Shown here: positions 1 to 8,837 of the stretch, in pieces
Numbering within the stretch: position 1 is the first letter of the stretch
Layout: each line of letters begins with the position of its first letter
Source: Cupriavidus plantarum
GTDB taxonomy: Bacteria; Pseudomonadota; Gammaproteobacteria; Burkholderiales; Burkholderiaceae
Direction of reading: 5' to 3'
Length of the DNA: 64,000 bases
Assembly: GCF_905397285.1 (NCBI RefSeq)
Contig: NZ_CAJPUX010000002.1
Span: 1,262,241-1,326,240 of the forward strand
Program-made: the position numbers and the translations under genes
Notes under the pieces: model-generated
What the model was told of the DNA's origin: nothing
Databases searched by the model: none
What the model saw: only the letters and a program-made list of their open reading frames with translations

Positions 1-2
1 CA

Positions 3-695
3 GGCGATCCCGAATTGCCGGCCGGCGAGTATGTCCGCGTCACGGTGAGCGATCAAGGCGTCGGCATGGACGCGGCAACGCTGGCCAAGGCCGGCGAGCC
101 CTTCTTCACGACGAAGGAAATCGGCAAGGGGACCGGGCTCGGGCTGTCCATGATTCGCGGTCTCGCCCGGCAACTGAAGGGTGCGCTCCGGCTGGAGAGC
201 GAGCCCGGCCGCGGCACCCGGGCGACGCTGTGGCTTCCGGCGCTGGCGAAGGAGGCCATCCGGGCGTGGGAAAACACCGCGCGGCCGGTTGCCCCGGCGC
301 ACGCAACTGTCGCACCGGTCGCGCAGGCCGATGCCATTGGCAGAATTCTGGTCGTCGACGACGATTCGCTCGTGGCGACAAGCACCGCCCTGCTGCTGGA
401 GGACGCCGGCCACGAAGTCGTCTCCGCCGACTCCGGCGACGCCGCGCTCGAACTGCTGGCAAGCGATATGGACTTCGACGTCCTGCTGACGGACTACTCG
501 ATGCCCCAGATGACGGGCACCGAACTGGCCAGCGCCGCGCGGCTGCTGCGTCCCGGCTTGTCGATCATTCTCGCCACCGGTTATGCGGAGGTGCCGGACA
601 CGGACACGAGCGTCCTCCATTTGCGGAAACCGTTTCGACTCGATCAACTGGTGACACAGGTCAATCTGGCAATCCGGTACGCGCGCCGTAGCTGA
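3..695 (+). CDS. Hybrid sensor histidine kinase, C-terminal part (partial at window start)
   Basis: The frame is open to the left edge, so only the C-terminus is seen. It begins inside a HATPase_c domain: the G1 box (DQGVGM), F box (EPFFTTK) and G2 box (GTGLGLSM) are all present, ending near LWLPA. After a roughly 40-residue linker comes a receiver domain (RILVVDDDS, phospho-acceptor Asp in LLTDYSMPQ, Lys in HLRKPF) that runs to the end. The kinase ATPase domain is therefore fused to a C-terminal receiver, as in hybrid kinases of the PAS/FixL-like group. The sensor and dimerisation domains lie outside the window, so the signal cannot be named. The next gene starts 111 bases downstream behind its own regulatory region. 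Confidence 0.9.
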   Translation, partial: GDPELPAGEYVRVTVSDQGVGMDAATLAKAGEPFFTTKEIGKGTGLGLSMIRGLARQLKGALRLESEPGRGTRATLWLPALAKEAIRAWENTARPVAPAHATVAPVAQADAIGRILVVDDDSLVATSTALLLEDAGHEVVSADSGDAALELLASDMDFDVLLTDYSMPQMTGTELASAARLLRPGLSIILATGYAEVPDTDTSVLHLRKPFRLDQLVTQVNLAIRYARRS

Positions 696-747
696 ATCGC
701 CTCCAAAGACGGGTCGAAAACAACAGCCGGGCGATTTCGTTTGTGAA

Positions 748-762
748 TGCGAATTACTATCA
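748..762. promoter_or_regulatory. Candidate Fur box upstream of the sigma factor gene
   Basis: The 15-mer tgcgaattactatca matches the 7-1-7 Fur consensus TGATAAT-N-ATTATCA at 11 of 14 positions, in an AT-rich patch inside GC-rich DNA. It lies 45 bases before the FecI-type sigma gene, where Fur normally represses iron-uptake sigma factors. The match is by eye only. Confidence 0.45.
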
Positions 763-806
763 TTTATACTTAGCGCCGTCGATCGTTCCCTGATGTTGCT
801 CTGGCC

Positions 807-1364
807 GTGCTGCGCGACCCCGCCCACCCTCCGCTGTTCGCTGCATTGCTCCGCCACTACGATGAACTCGTCGACCACATCCGTCGCCGTTTCGGCGATC
901 CGCACCTGGCGCGGGACGTGCTGCAGGACGTCTGCGTGCAGTTGCTCGAGCGTCCGCCAGCCGGTCAGGTCACGAAGCCTCTCGCCTTTCTGCGCCATGT
1001 ATCCACCCATCGCGCGATCGACCGCCATCGCGCGGAGTCGACGCGGCAGACCCACACCGACGCATGGCACGCGGACATGGGCGACATCGACGCCAGCCCC
1101 GACGTGGCCGATGCCATCGCGCACCGGCAGACGGTCGACCGGCTCGAACGAAGCATCGCGGCCTTGCCGCCCCGCTGTCAGGAAGTGTTCATCCTTCATC
1201 GGCTGCATGACCTGCCGCAGCAGGAAGTCGCGGTAAGATTGGGCATCTCGCGCGGCATGGTGGCGCGCCATCTGGCGCGCGCCCTGACGCTGCTCGCACC
1301 GGAACTGGCGGCACTCGGCGAACCGGGCGCCGTCACGACCGGCCCGCGGGAAACGTCGTCGTGA
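807..1364 (+). CDS. fecI: ECF sigma factor, FecI type
   Basis: A 185-residue ECF sigma factor. Region 2 is recognisable around residues 10-75 (HYDELVDHIRRRF, ARDVLQDVCVQLLE), and region 4 around 110-165 (LPPRCQEVFILHRLHDLPQQEVAVRLGIS, then a recognition helix). Length and pattern fit the FecI/FpvI iron-starvation group. The GTG start is chosen because the region 2 homology begins immediately after it. Its stop overlaps the start of the FecR-like gene by 4 bases, and a TonB-dependent receptor follows, which is the classic cell-surface signalling layout. It probably directs transcription of the receptor gene. Symbol by family only. Confidence 0.88.
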   Translation: MLRDPAHPPLFAALLRHYDELVDHIRRRFGDPHLARDVLQDVCVQLLERPPAGQVTKPLAFLRHVSTHRAIDRHRAESTRQTHTDAWHADMGDIDASPDVADAIAHRQTVDRLERSIAALPPRCQEVFILHRLHDLPQQEVAVRLGISRGMVARHLARALTLLAPELAALGEPGAVTTGPRETSS

Positions 1365-2215
1365 GTCCCACTGCGGTTTCATCCATGACAGACTCTTCCG
1401 AGCGGACGCACGATCCGCTTTCTCCCTATCAGCACGCGCTGCGCGACCGCTTTCCGTCGGTGGAGGCCATTACCGCCGCCGCGCACGCGCGCCGGCGCAA
1501 ACGGCGTCGTCAGTACACGGCCGCCACCATGGCAGTGTTCCTCGCGGCCGTGGCAACGTGGCTCGCCGATCCCGTCTACCGCACGGAGCAGTTCACCGCC
1601 GGATCCGCCTCGCAAACCGTGCCTCTCGCCGACGGCAGCATCGCCACGCTCGACAAGGACACCCAGCTCACCGTGCATTGGGCGCTGCGCTCCCGCACGC
1701 TTTCGCTCGACCGTGGCGAAGCCGTCTTTACCGTCGCGCATGGCCTGCGAAGCTTCGTCGTGACGGCTGGCGATACCCGTGTCCGCGACATCGGCACGGT
1801 CTTCGACGTCCAGCGATTGCCGCGCCGCACGCGCGTTACCGTGCTCGAGGGCGCGGTGGAGGTCGAGGCCGGAGGCCATACGCGAACGCTGCGCGCCAGC
1901 CAGCGCGTGGATGTCGAGGCCGGTGGCCGACCCGGGAACACCGTGAGCGTGAACCCGGAACGGGCCCTGGCGTGGCAGCGCGACAAGTTCTCTTTCGATG
2001 GCGCGACGCTTGCCGACGCGATCGCGGAAATGCAGCCGCACGCGCCCTCGCCCATCGTGATCGACGACCCCCGCGTGGCGCAGCTACGCCTCTCCGGCGA
2101 GTTCGACCGCGACCAGGTCGAGGCGATCCTGCGCCTGCTGCCCGGCATCCTGCCCGTCTCCGTGCGCGGCGACGCTGACGGCAGCGTGCATCTTTCCGCA
2201 AGACCGCGTCCCTGA
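1361..2215 (+). CDS. fecR: FecR-like transmembrane regulator
   Basis: A 284-residue protein with a GTG start overlapping the sigma gene stop (GTGA). A short basic cytoplasmic segment ends in AHARRRKRRR (about residues 41-50), followed by one membrane segment (about 53-69) and a periplasmic FecR domain (about 80-190: LSLDRGEAVFTVAHG, FVVTAGDTRVRDIGTVFDV, TRVTVLEGAVEV). The C-terminal region (about 205-275) resembles the short N-terminal (STN) fold that FecR uses to contact the receptor. The family relays receptor occupancy to the sigma factor. The N-terminal anti-sigma region looks short and lacks the Trp-rich motif common in FecR proteins, so its cytoplasmic action may differ. Confidence 0.85.
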   Translation: MSPTAVSSMTDSSERTHDPLSPYQHALRDRFPSVEAITAAAHARRRKRRRQYTAATMAVFLAAVATWLADPVYRTEQFTAGSASQTVPLADGSIATLDKDTQLTVHWALRSRTLSLDRGEAVFTVAHGLRSFVVTAGDTRVRDIGTVFDVQRLPRRTRVTVLEGAVEVEAGGHTRTLRASQRVDVEAGGRPGNTVSVNPERALAWQRDKFSFDGATLADAIAEMQPHAPSPIVIDDPRVAQLRLSGEFDRDQVEAILRLLPGILPVSVRGDADGSVHLSARPRP

Positions 2216-2217
2216 TG

Positions 2218-2233
2218 TGAAAATTTTTTCGCG
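2218..2233 (+). promoter_or_regulatory. Possible FecI-dependent promoter of the receptor gene
   Basis: An A/T run (tgaaaattttttcgcg) follows the FecR stop directly and stands out from its GC-rich surroundings. It lies about 80-95 bases before the probable receptor start. Promoters read by iron-starvation ECF sigma factors often carry such an A/T tract near -35. No consensus for this sigma factor is known to me, so the call rests on position and composition. Confidence 0.3.
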
Positions 2234-2314
2234 CGGCAGGTGTACAGGGCGGTGCCGGCGCACGGCAACTCCATGAACAGGCCGAACGGTTCGGCCACAC
2301 ATCAGGGAGTCTTC

Positions 2315-4801
2315 GTGAAGTCCACCGTCTGCCGCCGGCGCGCCGCCCGCGCTTCCCGTCTTGCCGTCTGCCCGCCGATGGTGCTCGTCCGGCGGGTCGT
2401 CCCGATACTCGTCCCGAAGTTGATTCCAGCCCTCGCGGGGATGCTCGCCGCCGGCGCTATCGCGCAGGGCGTGGCCCGGGCCATCGACATTCCCGCCCAG
2501 CCGCTGGCGCAATCGCTCGCGGCCCTCGCGCGCCAGTCCGACACGCAGATCCTGTTTGCGACCGCACTGGCGGATGGCCTCAGCGCGCCCGCCGTCCGTG
2601 GCACGCTGACCGTCGAAGACGCGCTTTCCCGCATGCTGGCCGGCTCCGGCCTGCGCGTGGTCAACAACGGCCCGCGCACATTCACCGTGGTGCAGGCGCC
2701 CGCGGACATGCGCGCCGCCACGCTGCCGACGGTCACGGTGAGCGCCAGCACGGCCGACATGTCGGGCAATGCGGATGGCGTGGTGCCTCACCGCGCCAGC
2801 GGCGCGAAGACGAGCACACCGCTGATCGACACGCCGCAAACCATCAATGTGGTCACGCGCGAGCAGATGGATGAACAAGGCGTGCAGAGCGTCATGCAGG
2901 CGCTGCAGTACACGCCGGGCGTGGTCAACCAGTATGGCGATACCGATCTGCGCTACGACTGGCTGGCGGTCCGCGGGTTCGTCCCGCTGCGTTACCTCGA
3001 TGGCCTGCGCCTGCCGTATGGCGCGCGCGGCTACTCCCAGCCACGGATCGACCCCTATGCGCTGGAAAGCGTCGAGGTGCTCAAGGGGCCGGCATCGGTC
3101 CTGTATGGCCAGAGTTCGCCGGGCGGATTGCTCAATCTCGTGAGCAAGCTGCCGCAGGCACAGGCCTCGCGTGAAGTGGTGCTGCAAACCGGCAGCCATG
3201 ACCGCGCCCAGGGCGCGTTCGACTTCACCGGGCCCATCGACGAGGACGGCAAGCTACTGTATCGCGTGGTGGCGCTGGCGCGCGACACCAATACCGAGAT
3301 CGACTATCTGAACGAGCGCCGCGTGATGGTGGCCCCTAGCCTGACGTGGCGCCCCAGCACCGATACCTCGCTGACGCTGATGGCGCAGTACCAGAAGATC
3401 CGCTCCGATGGCGGCGGCGCGCCGCCCGCGCTGCCCGCGGCTGGTACGCTGCTGCCGAATCCGAATGGCAGCATTCCCACCAATCGGTTCATCGGCGAAC
3501 CCGCCTACGACAAGTTCGAAAGCGAGCAGATGCTGTTCGGCTACAAGTTCGAGCATCGCGCGAACGAGACGTGGCAGTTCCGGCAAAACGCGCGCTACAG
3601 CTACATCGATACGGATTCGCAGCGCGTGCAGGGTCTGGCGATCAACCCCGACCTCCGCACCGAAAGCCGATATGGCTGGGCGTTCCCGGAACGCAGCGGT
3701 GTGTTTGCCATCGACAATCAGGCCGAAGCCAATTTCCGGACCGGCCCCGTGCAACACACGCTGTTACTGGGCGCGGATTACCAGTACGAAGGCGCGCGCT
3801 ACGAGGAGTCCCAACTGGTCGCCGTTCGCGCCCTCGACCTGTTCAATCCCGTCTATGGCGCGCCGGTCAGCCGGCCGCCGCTGGGGACACGCGTCGACCA
3901 GTCGCGCCATCAGGTGGGCGGCTATGTGCAGGACAGCCTGTCGATCGATCGCTGGACACTGCTGCTGAGCGGCCGCTACGACTGGGCGGGCAGCGATACC
4001 GACACCTTTACCGCGCAAACCGGTAACACGGTGAGCACGCGGCAGAGCGATAACGCGTTCACCGGACGCGCCGGGCTGACGTACCGATTCGACAGCGGCT
4101 TTGCGCCATACGCAAGCTTCGCGACCTCGTTCCAGCCACAGGCCGGTATCGGCCGGACGGGCTCGCCGTTCGAGCCGACGCGCGGCCGCCAGACCGAGGT
4201 GGGCGTGAAGTACGCGCCCAGGGGCGTCAATGCCTTCGTCACGCTGTCCGCGTTCGACCTGCGGCAAACCAACGTGCTGACGCCCGATCCGCTGAACATC
4301 AACTTCAACACGCAAAGCGGCGAGGCGCGCGTCCGCGGCGTGGAACTCGAAGGCAAGGCGAGCCTTTCGCGCGGGCTGGACGTGGTGGCGTCCTACGCGT
4401 ACTCGAACACCGAGGTGCTGAAGGCCAATGCCAATGCGCGCGGCGTGACCACCCAAGGCAACGCATTGCCGTTCGTGCCGGTGCATCAGGCCTCGCTGTG
4501 GATGTACTACACCTTCCACCAGACGGTGTTCCAGGGGCTGGGACTGGGCGCGGGGGTGCGATATATCGGACGGTCCTACGGCGATGCGGCGAATGCGTTC
4601 CGCGTGCCGGCCGCCACCGTGTTCGACGCGGCGCTGAGCTACGACCTCGGGAAGTCCTTCATGCAACTGCGCGGCGTCCGGCTCGCGGTCAACGCGACCA
4701 ATCTTTTCGATCGACGCTACGTCAGCACCTGCATCTCCTCCACGGGCTGCTATTTCGGCAGCCGCCGCACGGTACTGGGGACGGTCAGCTACAAGTTCTG
4801 A
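2315..4801 (+). CDS. TonB-dependent siderophore receptor with STN signalling domain
   Basis: An outer-membrane receptor of 828 residues from the GTG at 2315. This start is preferred over upstream GTG 2240 and ATG 2273 because AGGGAG lies 5 bases before it and a long signal peptide follows (ending near GAIAQGVARA). Domains in order: STN domain (IDIPAQPLAQSLAALARQ to TFTVVQ), a TonB-box-like stretch (LPTVTVSA), plug domain (STPLIDTPQTINVVT, LKGPASVLYGQSSPGGLLN), then a 22-strand-type beta-barrel ending in the aromatic F typical of porin-like proteins (TVSYKF). The STN domain marks it as a transducer for the FecR/FecI pair upstream. The ligand is probably a ferric siderophore; no siderophore synthesis gene is in the window. 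Confidence 0.92.
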   Translation: MKSTVCRRRAARASRLAVCPPMVLVRRVVPILVPKLIPALAGMLAAGAIAQGVARAIDIPAQPLAQSLAALARQSDTQILFATALADGLSAPAVRGTLTVEDALSRMLAGSGLRVVNNGPRTFTVVQAPADMRAATLPTVTVSASTADMSGNADGVVPHRASGAKTSTPLIDTPQTINVVTREQMDEQGVQSVMQALQYTPGVVNQYGDTDLRYDWLAVRGFVPLRYLDGLRLPYGARGYSQPRIDPYALESVEVLKGPASVLYGQSSPGGLLNLVSKLPQAQASREVVLQTGSHDRAQGAFDFTGPIDEDGKLLYRVVALARDTNTEIDYLNERRVMVAPSLTWRPSTDTSLTLMAQYQKIRSDGGGAPPALPAAGTLLPNPNGSIPTNRFIGEPAYDKFESEQMLFGYKFEHRANETWQFRQNARYSYIDTDSQRVQGLAINPDLRTESRYGWAFPERSGVFAIDNQAEANFRTGPVQHTLLLGADYQYEGARYEESQLVAVRALDLFNPVYGAPVSRPPLGTRVDQSRHQVGGYVQDSLSIDRWTLLLSGRYDWAGSDTDTFTAQTGNTVSTRQSDNAFTGRAGLTYRFDSGFAPYASFATSFQPQAGIGRTGSPFEPTRGRQTEVGVKYAPRGVNAFVTLSAFDLRQTNVLTPDPLNINFNTQSGEARVRGVELEGKASLSRGLDVVASYAYSNTEVLKANANARGVTTQGNALPFVPVHQASLWMYYTFHQTVFQGLGLGAGVRYIGRSYGDAANAFRVPAATVFDAALSYDLGKSFMQLRGVRLAVNATNLFDRRYVSTCISSTGCYFGSRRTVLGTVSYKF

Positions 4802-4910
4802 GCGGACCATTGTCAACCGACGCTTGAATCTCCTTTCATCCTCGGGCGCTGTTTCTCCCTCGGCCGGCGCACTACAGTTGGCGGGTCGCATCGATTCCGA
4901 GGGAAACACC

Positions 4911-5966
4911 ATGCAATACAAGCAGCTTGGCAATACGGGACTTCTCGTCTCACAGCTCTGCCTGGGGACCATGACCTTCAGCAGCGGTCAAGGCATCTAC
5001 AAGCATATCGGCAATGTCGGCCAGGACGTGGCCGATACGCTCGTCAAGGCGAGCCTCGACGCCGGGATCAACTTCTTCGATACTGCGGATGTCTACTCGG
5101 GCGGGGAAAGCGAAACGACGCTCGGGCAGGCGTTCAGGAATCTGGGCGTGCCGCGCACGGCGTATGTGCTGGCCACCAAGGGCTACAGCCGCATGGGCCC
5201 TGGGCGCAACGACGTGGGCGCGTCGCGCGGCCATCTGATGGACGCGGTGCATGCCAGCCTGCGGCGCCTGGCCACCGACCATATCGACCTGTACCAGATC
5301 CATGCCACCGACACGGTGACGCCGATCGAGGAAACGCTGCGCGCGCTCGACGATCTGGTCACGCAGGGCAAAGTGCGGTACATCGGCGTCTCCAACTGGG
5401 CCGCATGGCGAATCGCCACCGCGCTGGGCATCTCGAACGCGAAGAACTATGCGCGGTTCGCGACCGTGCAGGCGTACTACTCGGTGGCGGGCCGAGACCT
5501 CGAGCGGGAGCTCGTTCCGCTGATGCAGCACGAGAAACTCGGCCTCATGGTCTGGAGTCCGCTTGCCGGCGGCCTGCTGTCGGGCCGTTTCAGCCGCGAC
5601 AATCAGAACCCCGAGGGTTCGCGCCGTTCGGACTTCGATTTCCCGATCGTCGACAAGGCGCGCGCGTGGGATGTGCTCGACGTGCTGGCCCCGATCGCCA
5701 GGGCTCACGAATGCAGCGTGGCGCGGATCGCGCTGGCGTGGCTGCTTTCGCGCGAAGTCGTGACCAGCGTGATCGTCGGCGCGAAGCGGCTCGACCAGCT
5801 GACCGATAACCTCGAAGCTACGAAGATCGAACTGTCGCGCGACGAGATCGCGGCCATCGACGCCGTCAGCGTGCTGCCGCGCGAGTACCCGGGCTGGATG
5901 CTCGAAACGCAGGGTGCGGACCGCCTCGGGCCGGTCGACCTGTGGGCGGGGGCGACGGCGTCCTGA
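4911..5966 (+). CDS. Aldo/keto reductase
   Basis: A 351-residue NAD(P)H-dependent oxidoreductase of the aldo/keto reductase superfamily, of the group related to potassium-channel beta subunits and YajO/Tas. The catalytic tetrad is visible: Asp and Tyr in FFDTADVYSGGE, Lys in VLATKGYS, His in LYQIHATDT. The cofactor-binding C-terminal part (TSVIVGAKRLDQLTDNLEA) is intact. The ATG at 4911 is chosen over an upstream in-frame start because AGGG precedes it and the family N-terminus (MQYKQLGNTGLLVS) begins there. The physiological substrate is unknown. It stands alone, convergent with the LysR gene 24 bases on. Confidence 0.9.
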   Translation: MQYKQLGNTGLLVSQLCLGTMTFSSGQGIYKHIGNVGQDVADTLVKASLDAGINFFDTADVYSGGESETTLGQAFRNLGVPRTAYVLATKGYSRMGPGRNDVGASRGHLMDAVHASLRRLATDHIDLYQIHATDTVTPIEETLRALDDLVTQGKVRYIGVSNWAAWRIATALGISNAKNYARFATVQAYYSVAGRDLERELVPLMQHEKLGLMVWSPLAGGLLSGRFSRDNQNPEGSRRSDFDFPIVDKARAWDVLDVLAPIARAHECSVARIALAWLLSREVVTSVIVGAKRLDQLTDNLEATKIELSRDEIAAIDAVSVLPREYPGWMLETQGADRLGPVDLWAGATAS

Positions 5967-5990
5967 CGGCCTCGGGGATAGCAGGTTCCG

Positions 5991-6872
5991 TTATTTCGGG
6001 AAATGCGCCACGAGAAAATCGATCAGGCTCGACAGCTTGCGCGTCATCAGCCGGTCCTGCATGTAGACGATATGCAGCGGGCGGTCGGGCGCGCCGAATG
6101 CCTCCAGTAACGGTATCAGGCGCCCTTCGCGGATATCGGCGTCCGCCAGATCGCGCGGCAGCATGGCGATGCCGAGTCCCGCGAGCGTGGCCGTTCGCAG
6201 GGCCGGCATGTTGTTGGTACTGAACCGTCCCTTGGTGGCGACGCACGTGGGGTCGCCACCGCCGAACTTCCATTGCCATTGCGCGACGGTGTTGTGGAAG
6301 GCCAGGCAGGTGTGTCCCTGCAGGTCGGCGAGGGATTCCGGCACGCCGTGGCTGTCGAGATACGCAGGTGCGGCGCATGGAACCAGACGGGTCCTGCCCA
6401 GCTCGCGCGCGACGAGTCCGCTATCCGGCAGGTCGCCGTAGCGGATACCCGCGTCGAACCCGCCCTCGATCAGGTTCACGACCTCGTCGCTGAAGATCAG
6501 TTCGACCTCCACTTCCGGATAGGTCTCGATATATTGGGCGATCAGCGGCACGAGCGTATGCGCGCTGAGGCTGACGACCGCGCTGATTCGCAGCAGACCT
6601 TTCGGATTCGCACGCTGTTCGCGCGCGCTCGTCTCGGCAAGTTCTATCCGCGACAGGATGTCGACACACTGCTCGTAATACGCGCGGCCGATGTCGGTCA
6701 GGCTCTGCCTCCGGGTGGTCCGGTGCAGCAGCTTGGCGCCTAGCCGCGTCTCCAGCCCGCGGATATGGTTGCTGACCATCGTGGTGGAAATGCCCAGTTG
6801 GTCCGCGGCCGTGGTGAAGTTCTCGCAAGCGACGACGCGGACGAAGACCGTCATGCTGTTCAGCAGATCCAT
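5991..6872 (-). CDS. LysR-family transcriptional regulator
   Basis: A 293-residue LysR regulator: N-terminal winged helix-turn-helix (about 1-60, FVRVVACENFTTAADQLGIS) and a periplasmic-binding-type effector domain (about 90-290). The start at 6872 is taken because MDLLNSMTVFVRV is the usual LysR opening; the frame is open further upstream without homology. It is divergent from the GntP-type permease, with 106 bases between the starts, so the permease is the most likely target. The effector is unknown, perhaps a sugar acid. Confidence 0.9.
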   Translation of the reverse strand: MDLLNSMTVFVRVVACENFTTAADQLGISTTMVSNHIRGLETRLGAKLLHRTTRRQSLTDIGRAYYEQCVDILSRIELAETSAREQRANPKGLLRISAVVSLSAHTLVPLIAQYIETYPEVEVELIFSDEVVNLIEGGFDAGIRYGDLPDSGLVARELGRTRLVPCAAPAYLDSHGVPESLADLQGHTCLAFHNTVAQWQWKFGGGDPTCVATKGRFSTNNMPALRTATLAGLGIAMLPRDLADADIREGRLIPLLEAFGAPDRPLHIVYMQDRLMTRKLSSLIDFLVAHFPK

Positions 6873-6930
6873 GGCGAAGGCTTGTTTGAGGTCGTTTGAG
6901 GGTCCTGTGCGGCGAATCTTCCACACGAAT

Positions 6931-6950
6931 GATAATGGAAAGATAATGGA
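6931..6950. promoter_or_regulatory. Tandem GATAATGGA repeat between divergent LysR and permease genes
   Basis: Two copies of GATAATGGA, at 6931-6939 and 6942-6950, are spaced one helical turn (11 bases) apart. They could be a protein-binding direct repeat, or two overlapping -10-like elements (GATAAT) for the permease gene whose ATG is at 6979. Confidence 0.4.
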
Positions 6951-6978
6951 GCCCCTCGCAGTCTCGCTTTGACACTTC

Positions 6979-8376
6979 ATGACGCCCCTGGATCTACAAC
7001 TGCTGCTGACGGCCCTCGTCAGCGTGCTCCTGCTCGTTGCCCTTATCGTGTCGCGGATCAAGATGCATCCGCTCCTTGCACTGCTCATCGTTTCCGTCGG
7101 GGTCGGGTTCGCGACCGGCATGGCGCCGGAAAGCATCGTCAAGCATCTGGTCGATGGGGCCGGCAAGACGCTCGGGGCAGTAGGCGTGGTGATCGCGCTC
7201 GGGGCGATGCTGGGCAAGATCCTTGCCGATGCGGGCACCACGGAGCAGATCGCCGATGCGATCCTGAAGCGTGCCTCCGATCGGATGATCCCGTGGGCGA
7301 TGACGCTCGTGGCGTTCGTGGTCGGGATTCCGATGTTCTTCGAAGTCGGGCTGGTCGTGATGCTGCCGCTGATCTTCAGCGTGGCCCGGAAGCTCGAGAG
7401 CAAGGGGCGCTTCAAGGGGTCGGCCTATGTGTATGTGGGCATCCCCGTCATTTCCGCGCTGGCCGCGATGCATGGCATGGTGCCGCCGCACCCCGGTCCG
7501 CTCACCGCGATCGCGAGCCTGAAGACGTCCGTGGGTCCCACGATGCTGTACGGTTTTCTCGCCGCCATTCCGGCCATGATTCTTGGCGGTCCGCTTTACG
7601 GCGCCTTCATGTCGCCGCGCATGAGCACCCGGCCCGATCAGGCTCTGCTCGACCAGTTCACCCTGACCGAGAAAGCGAGCGAAAAAGCGGATGCGGGCCG
7701 GCGGCCGGGCGTCGGGACCGGCGTGCTGGCGGCATTGCTGCCCGCGATCCTGATGCTCGTGCATGCCATTGCCGAGACGGTGCTGCCCAAGGGAAGCGCC
7801 GCGCTGCATGTGGCGAGTTTCCTCGGCAATCCGCTGATTGCCATGTTGCTCGGCGTGCTGTTTGCGATCGTGGCGCTGGTGATCTCTCGCGGCGGCGACG
7901 CGGAGAAGCTGCGTGGCGCGCTCGGTAACAGCCTCAAGCCCATTGCGTCGATCATCATGATCATCGCGGGGGGCGGCGCGTTTCAGCAGATGCTCACGAG
8001 CGCGAAGGTCGGCGACGCCATCGTGCATCTGACCCAGCAGCTCGCGTTTCCGCCGCTGATCCTGGGGTGGCTGATCGCGATGCTGCTATCCGTATCCACG
8101 GGGTCGGCGACGGTGGGCATCGTCGGTGCGGCAGGTTTGCTGGCGCCGCTCGCCGGCAGCGATCCGAACCTCAATCTGCCGCTGCTCGCGCTGTCGATCG
8201 GCTGCGGGTCGCTGTTCTTCAACTACGCCAACCATGCCGGGTTCTGGATGGTCAAGGAGTCGTTCGGCATGACCATGAGCGAAGCGACCAAGACCATCTC
8301 GGTGGTCCAGTCGATCGTGGCCGTCGTCGGGCTGATCATGGTGCTGATCTTCAACGCGGCGATGCCTGTGGGCTGA
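6979..8376 (+). CDS. GntP-family permease (gluconate/sugar-acid:H+ symporter type)
   Basis: A 465-residue polytopic inner-membrane protein with about 12-14 hydrophobic segments. It carries GntP signatures: an N-terminal LLALLIVSVGVGFATGM stretch, GAMLGKILADAGTTEQIAD, MPWAMTLVAFVVG-like and GIPMFFEVGLVVMLPLIF, and HGMVPPHPGPLTAI. The length matches the 440-470 residues usual for the family, which imports gluconate, D-glycerate or related hydroxy acids with protons. No catabolic enzyme for these acids is adjacent, so the substrate is open. Probably controlled by the divergent LysR gene. Confidence 0.93.
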   Translation: MTPLDLQLLLTALVSVLLLVALIVSRIKMHPLLALLIVSVGVGFATGMAPESIVKHLVDGAGKTLGAVGVVIALGAMLGKILADAGTTEQIADAILKRASDRMIPWAMTLVAFVVGIPMFFEVGLVVMLPLIFSVARKLESKGRFKGSAYVYVGIPVISALAAMHGMVPPHPGPLTAIASLKTSVGPTMLYGFLAAIPAMILGGPLYGAFMSPRMSTRPDQALLDQFTLTEKASEKADAGRRPGVGTGVLAALLPAILMLVHAIAETVLPKGSAALHVASFLGNPLIAMLLGVLFAIVALVISRGGDAEKLRGALGNSLKPIASIIMIIAGGGAFQQMLTSAKVGDAIVHLTQQLAFPPLILGWLIAMLLSVSTGSATVGIVGAAGLLAPLAGSDPNLNLPLLALSIGCGSLFFNYANHAGFWMVKESFGMTMSEATKTISVVQSIVAVVGLIMVLIFNAAMPVG

Positions 8377-8392
8377 GGCGTCTGTGGGAATG

Positions 8393-8752
8393 CTATTGGG
8401 ACGCGTCGTCGGCGTCCTGCAGCAGATGCCCGTACTGCGCGACCTCCGCCTGCACGCGCGCTTCGCTGGCGGCGATGACCTCGGGCGTGATGTCGCCATC
8501 GACGAACTCGACGGACACGCGCCGCACTCGCTTGTCGTCCCCGACGATCTGCTGCAGGACCTTGTCGAAGAAGCGCTCGCCGGCCTTGAGTCCCAGCGCG
8601 CGTGGGACCAGTACCTTGACGAGCAGGATCTCATCCTCGGGGCCTTCCGCCGCCAAGTTGCCGATGGTGGTCCTCAGGTGCGACTTCAGCTTGAGAACGC
8701 TCAGCGTGCCCGGTACCGCGACGTGCGACACGCGAATCGGTTTATCGCTCAT
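8393..8752 (-). CDS. Hypothetical protein, 119 residues
   Basis: A small, soluble, highly charged protein that I cannot place in a family. It starts MSDKPIRVSHVAVPG, has no signal peptide or membrane segment, contains alternating beta/alpha-like stretches (EILLVKVLVPRALGLKAGERFF, RVRRVSVEFVDGDITPEVI) and ends in a helical, acidic tail. It is convergent with the permease gene (16 bases between stops) and points the same way as the next LysR gene downstream of 8838. Codon pattern is like that of its neighbours, so it is probably a real gene. Confidence 0.7.
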   Translation of the reverse strand: MSDKPIRVSHVAVPGTLSVLKLKSHLRTTIGNLAAEGPEDEILLVKVLVPRALGLKAGERFFDKVLQQIVGDDKRVRRVSVEFVDGDITPEVIAASEARVQAEVAQYGHLLQDADDASQ

Positions 8753-8837
8753 GCTTCGTGGATGCCCAAGGGGGCGATGCCTGTTTGACAGGCCGTGACT
8801 ATAGCAGGCGATTCCCGGAGCGAGCCCTCGGGGGCTT

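Noticed and set aside
3764..4972. Open frame of 402 codons opposite the siderophore receptor
   Set aside because: Antisense to a complete TonB-dependent receptor; no family similarity.
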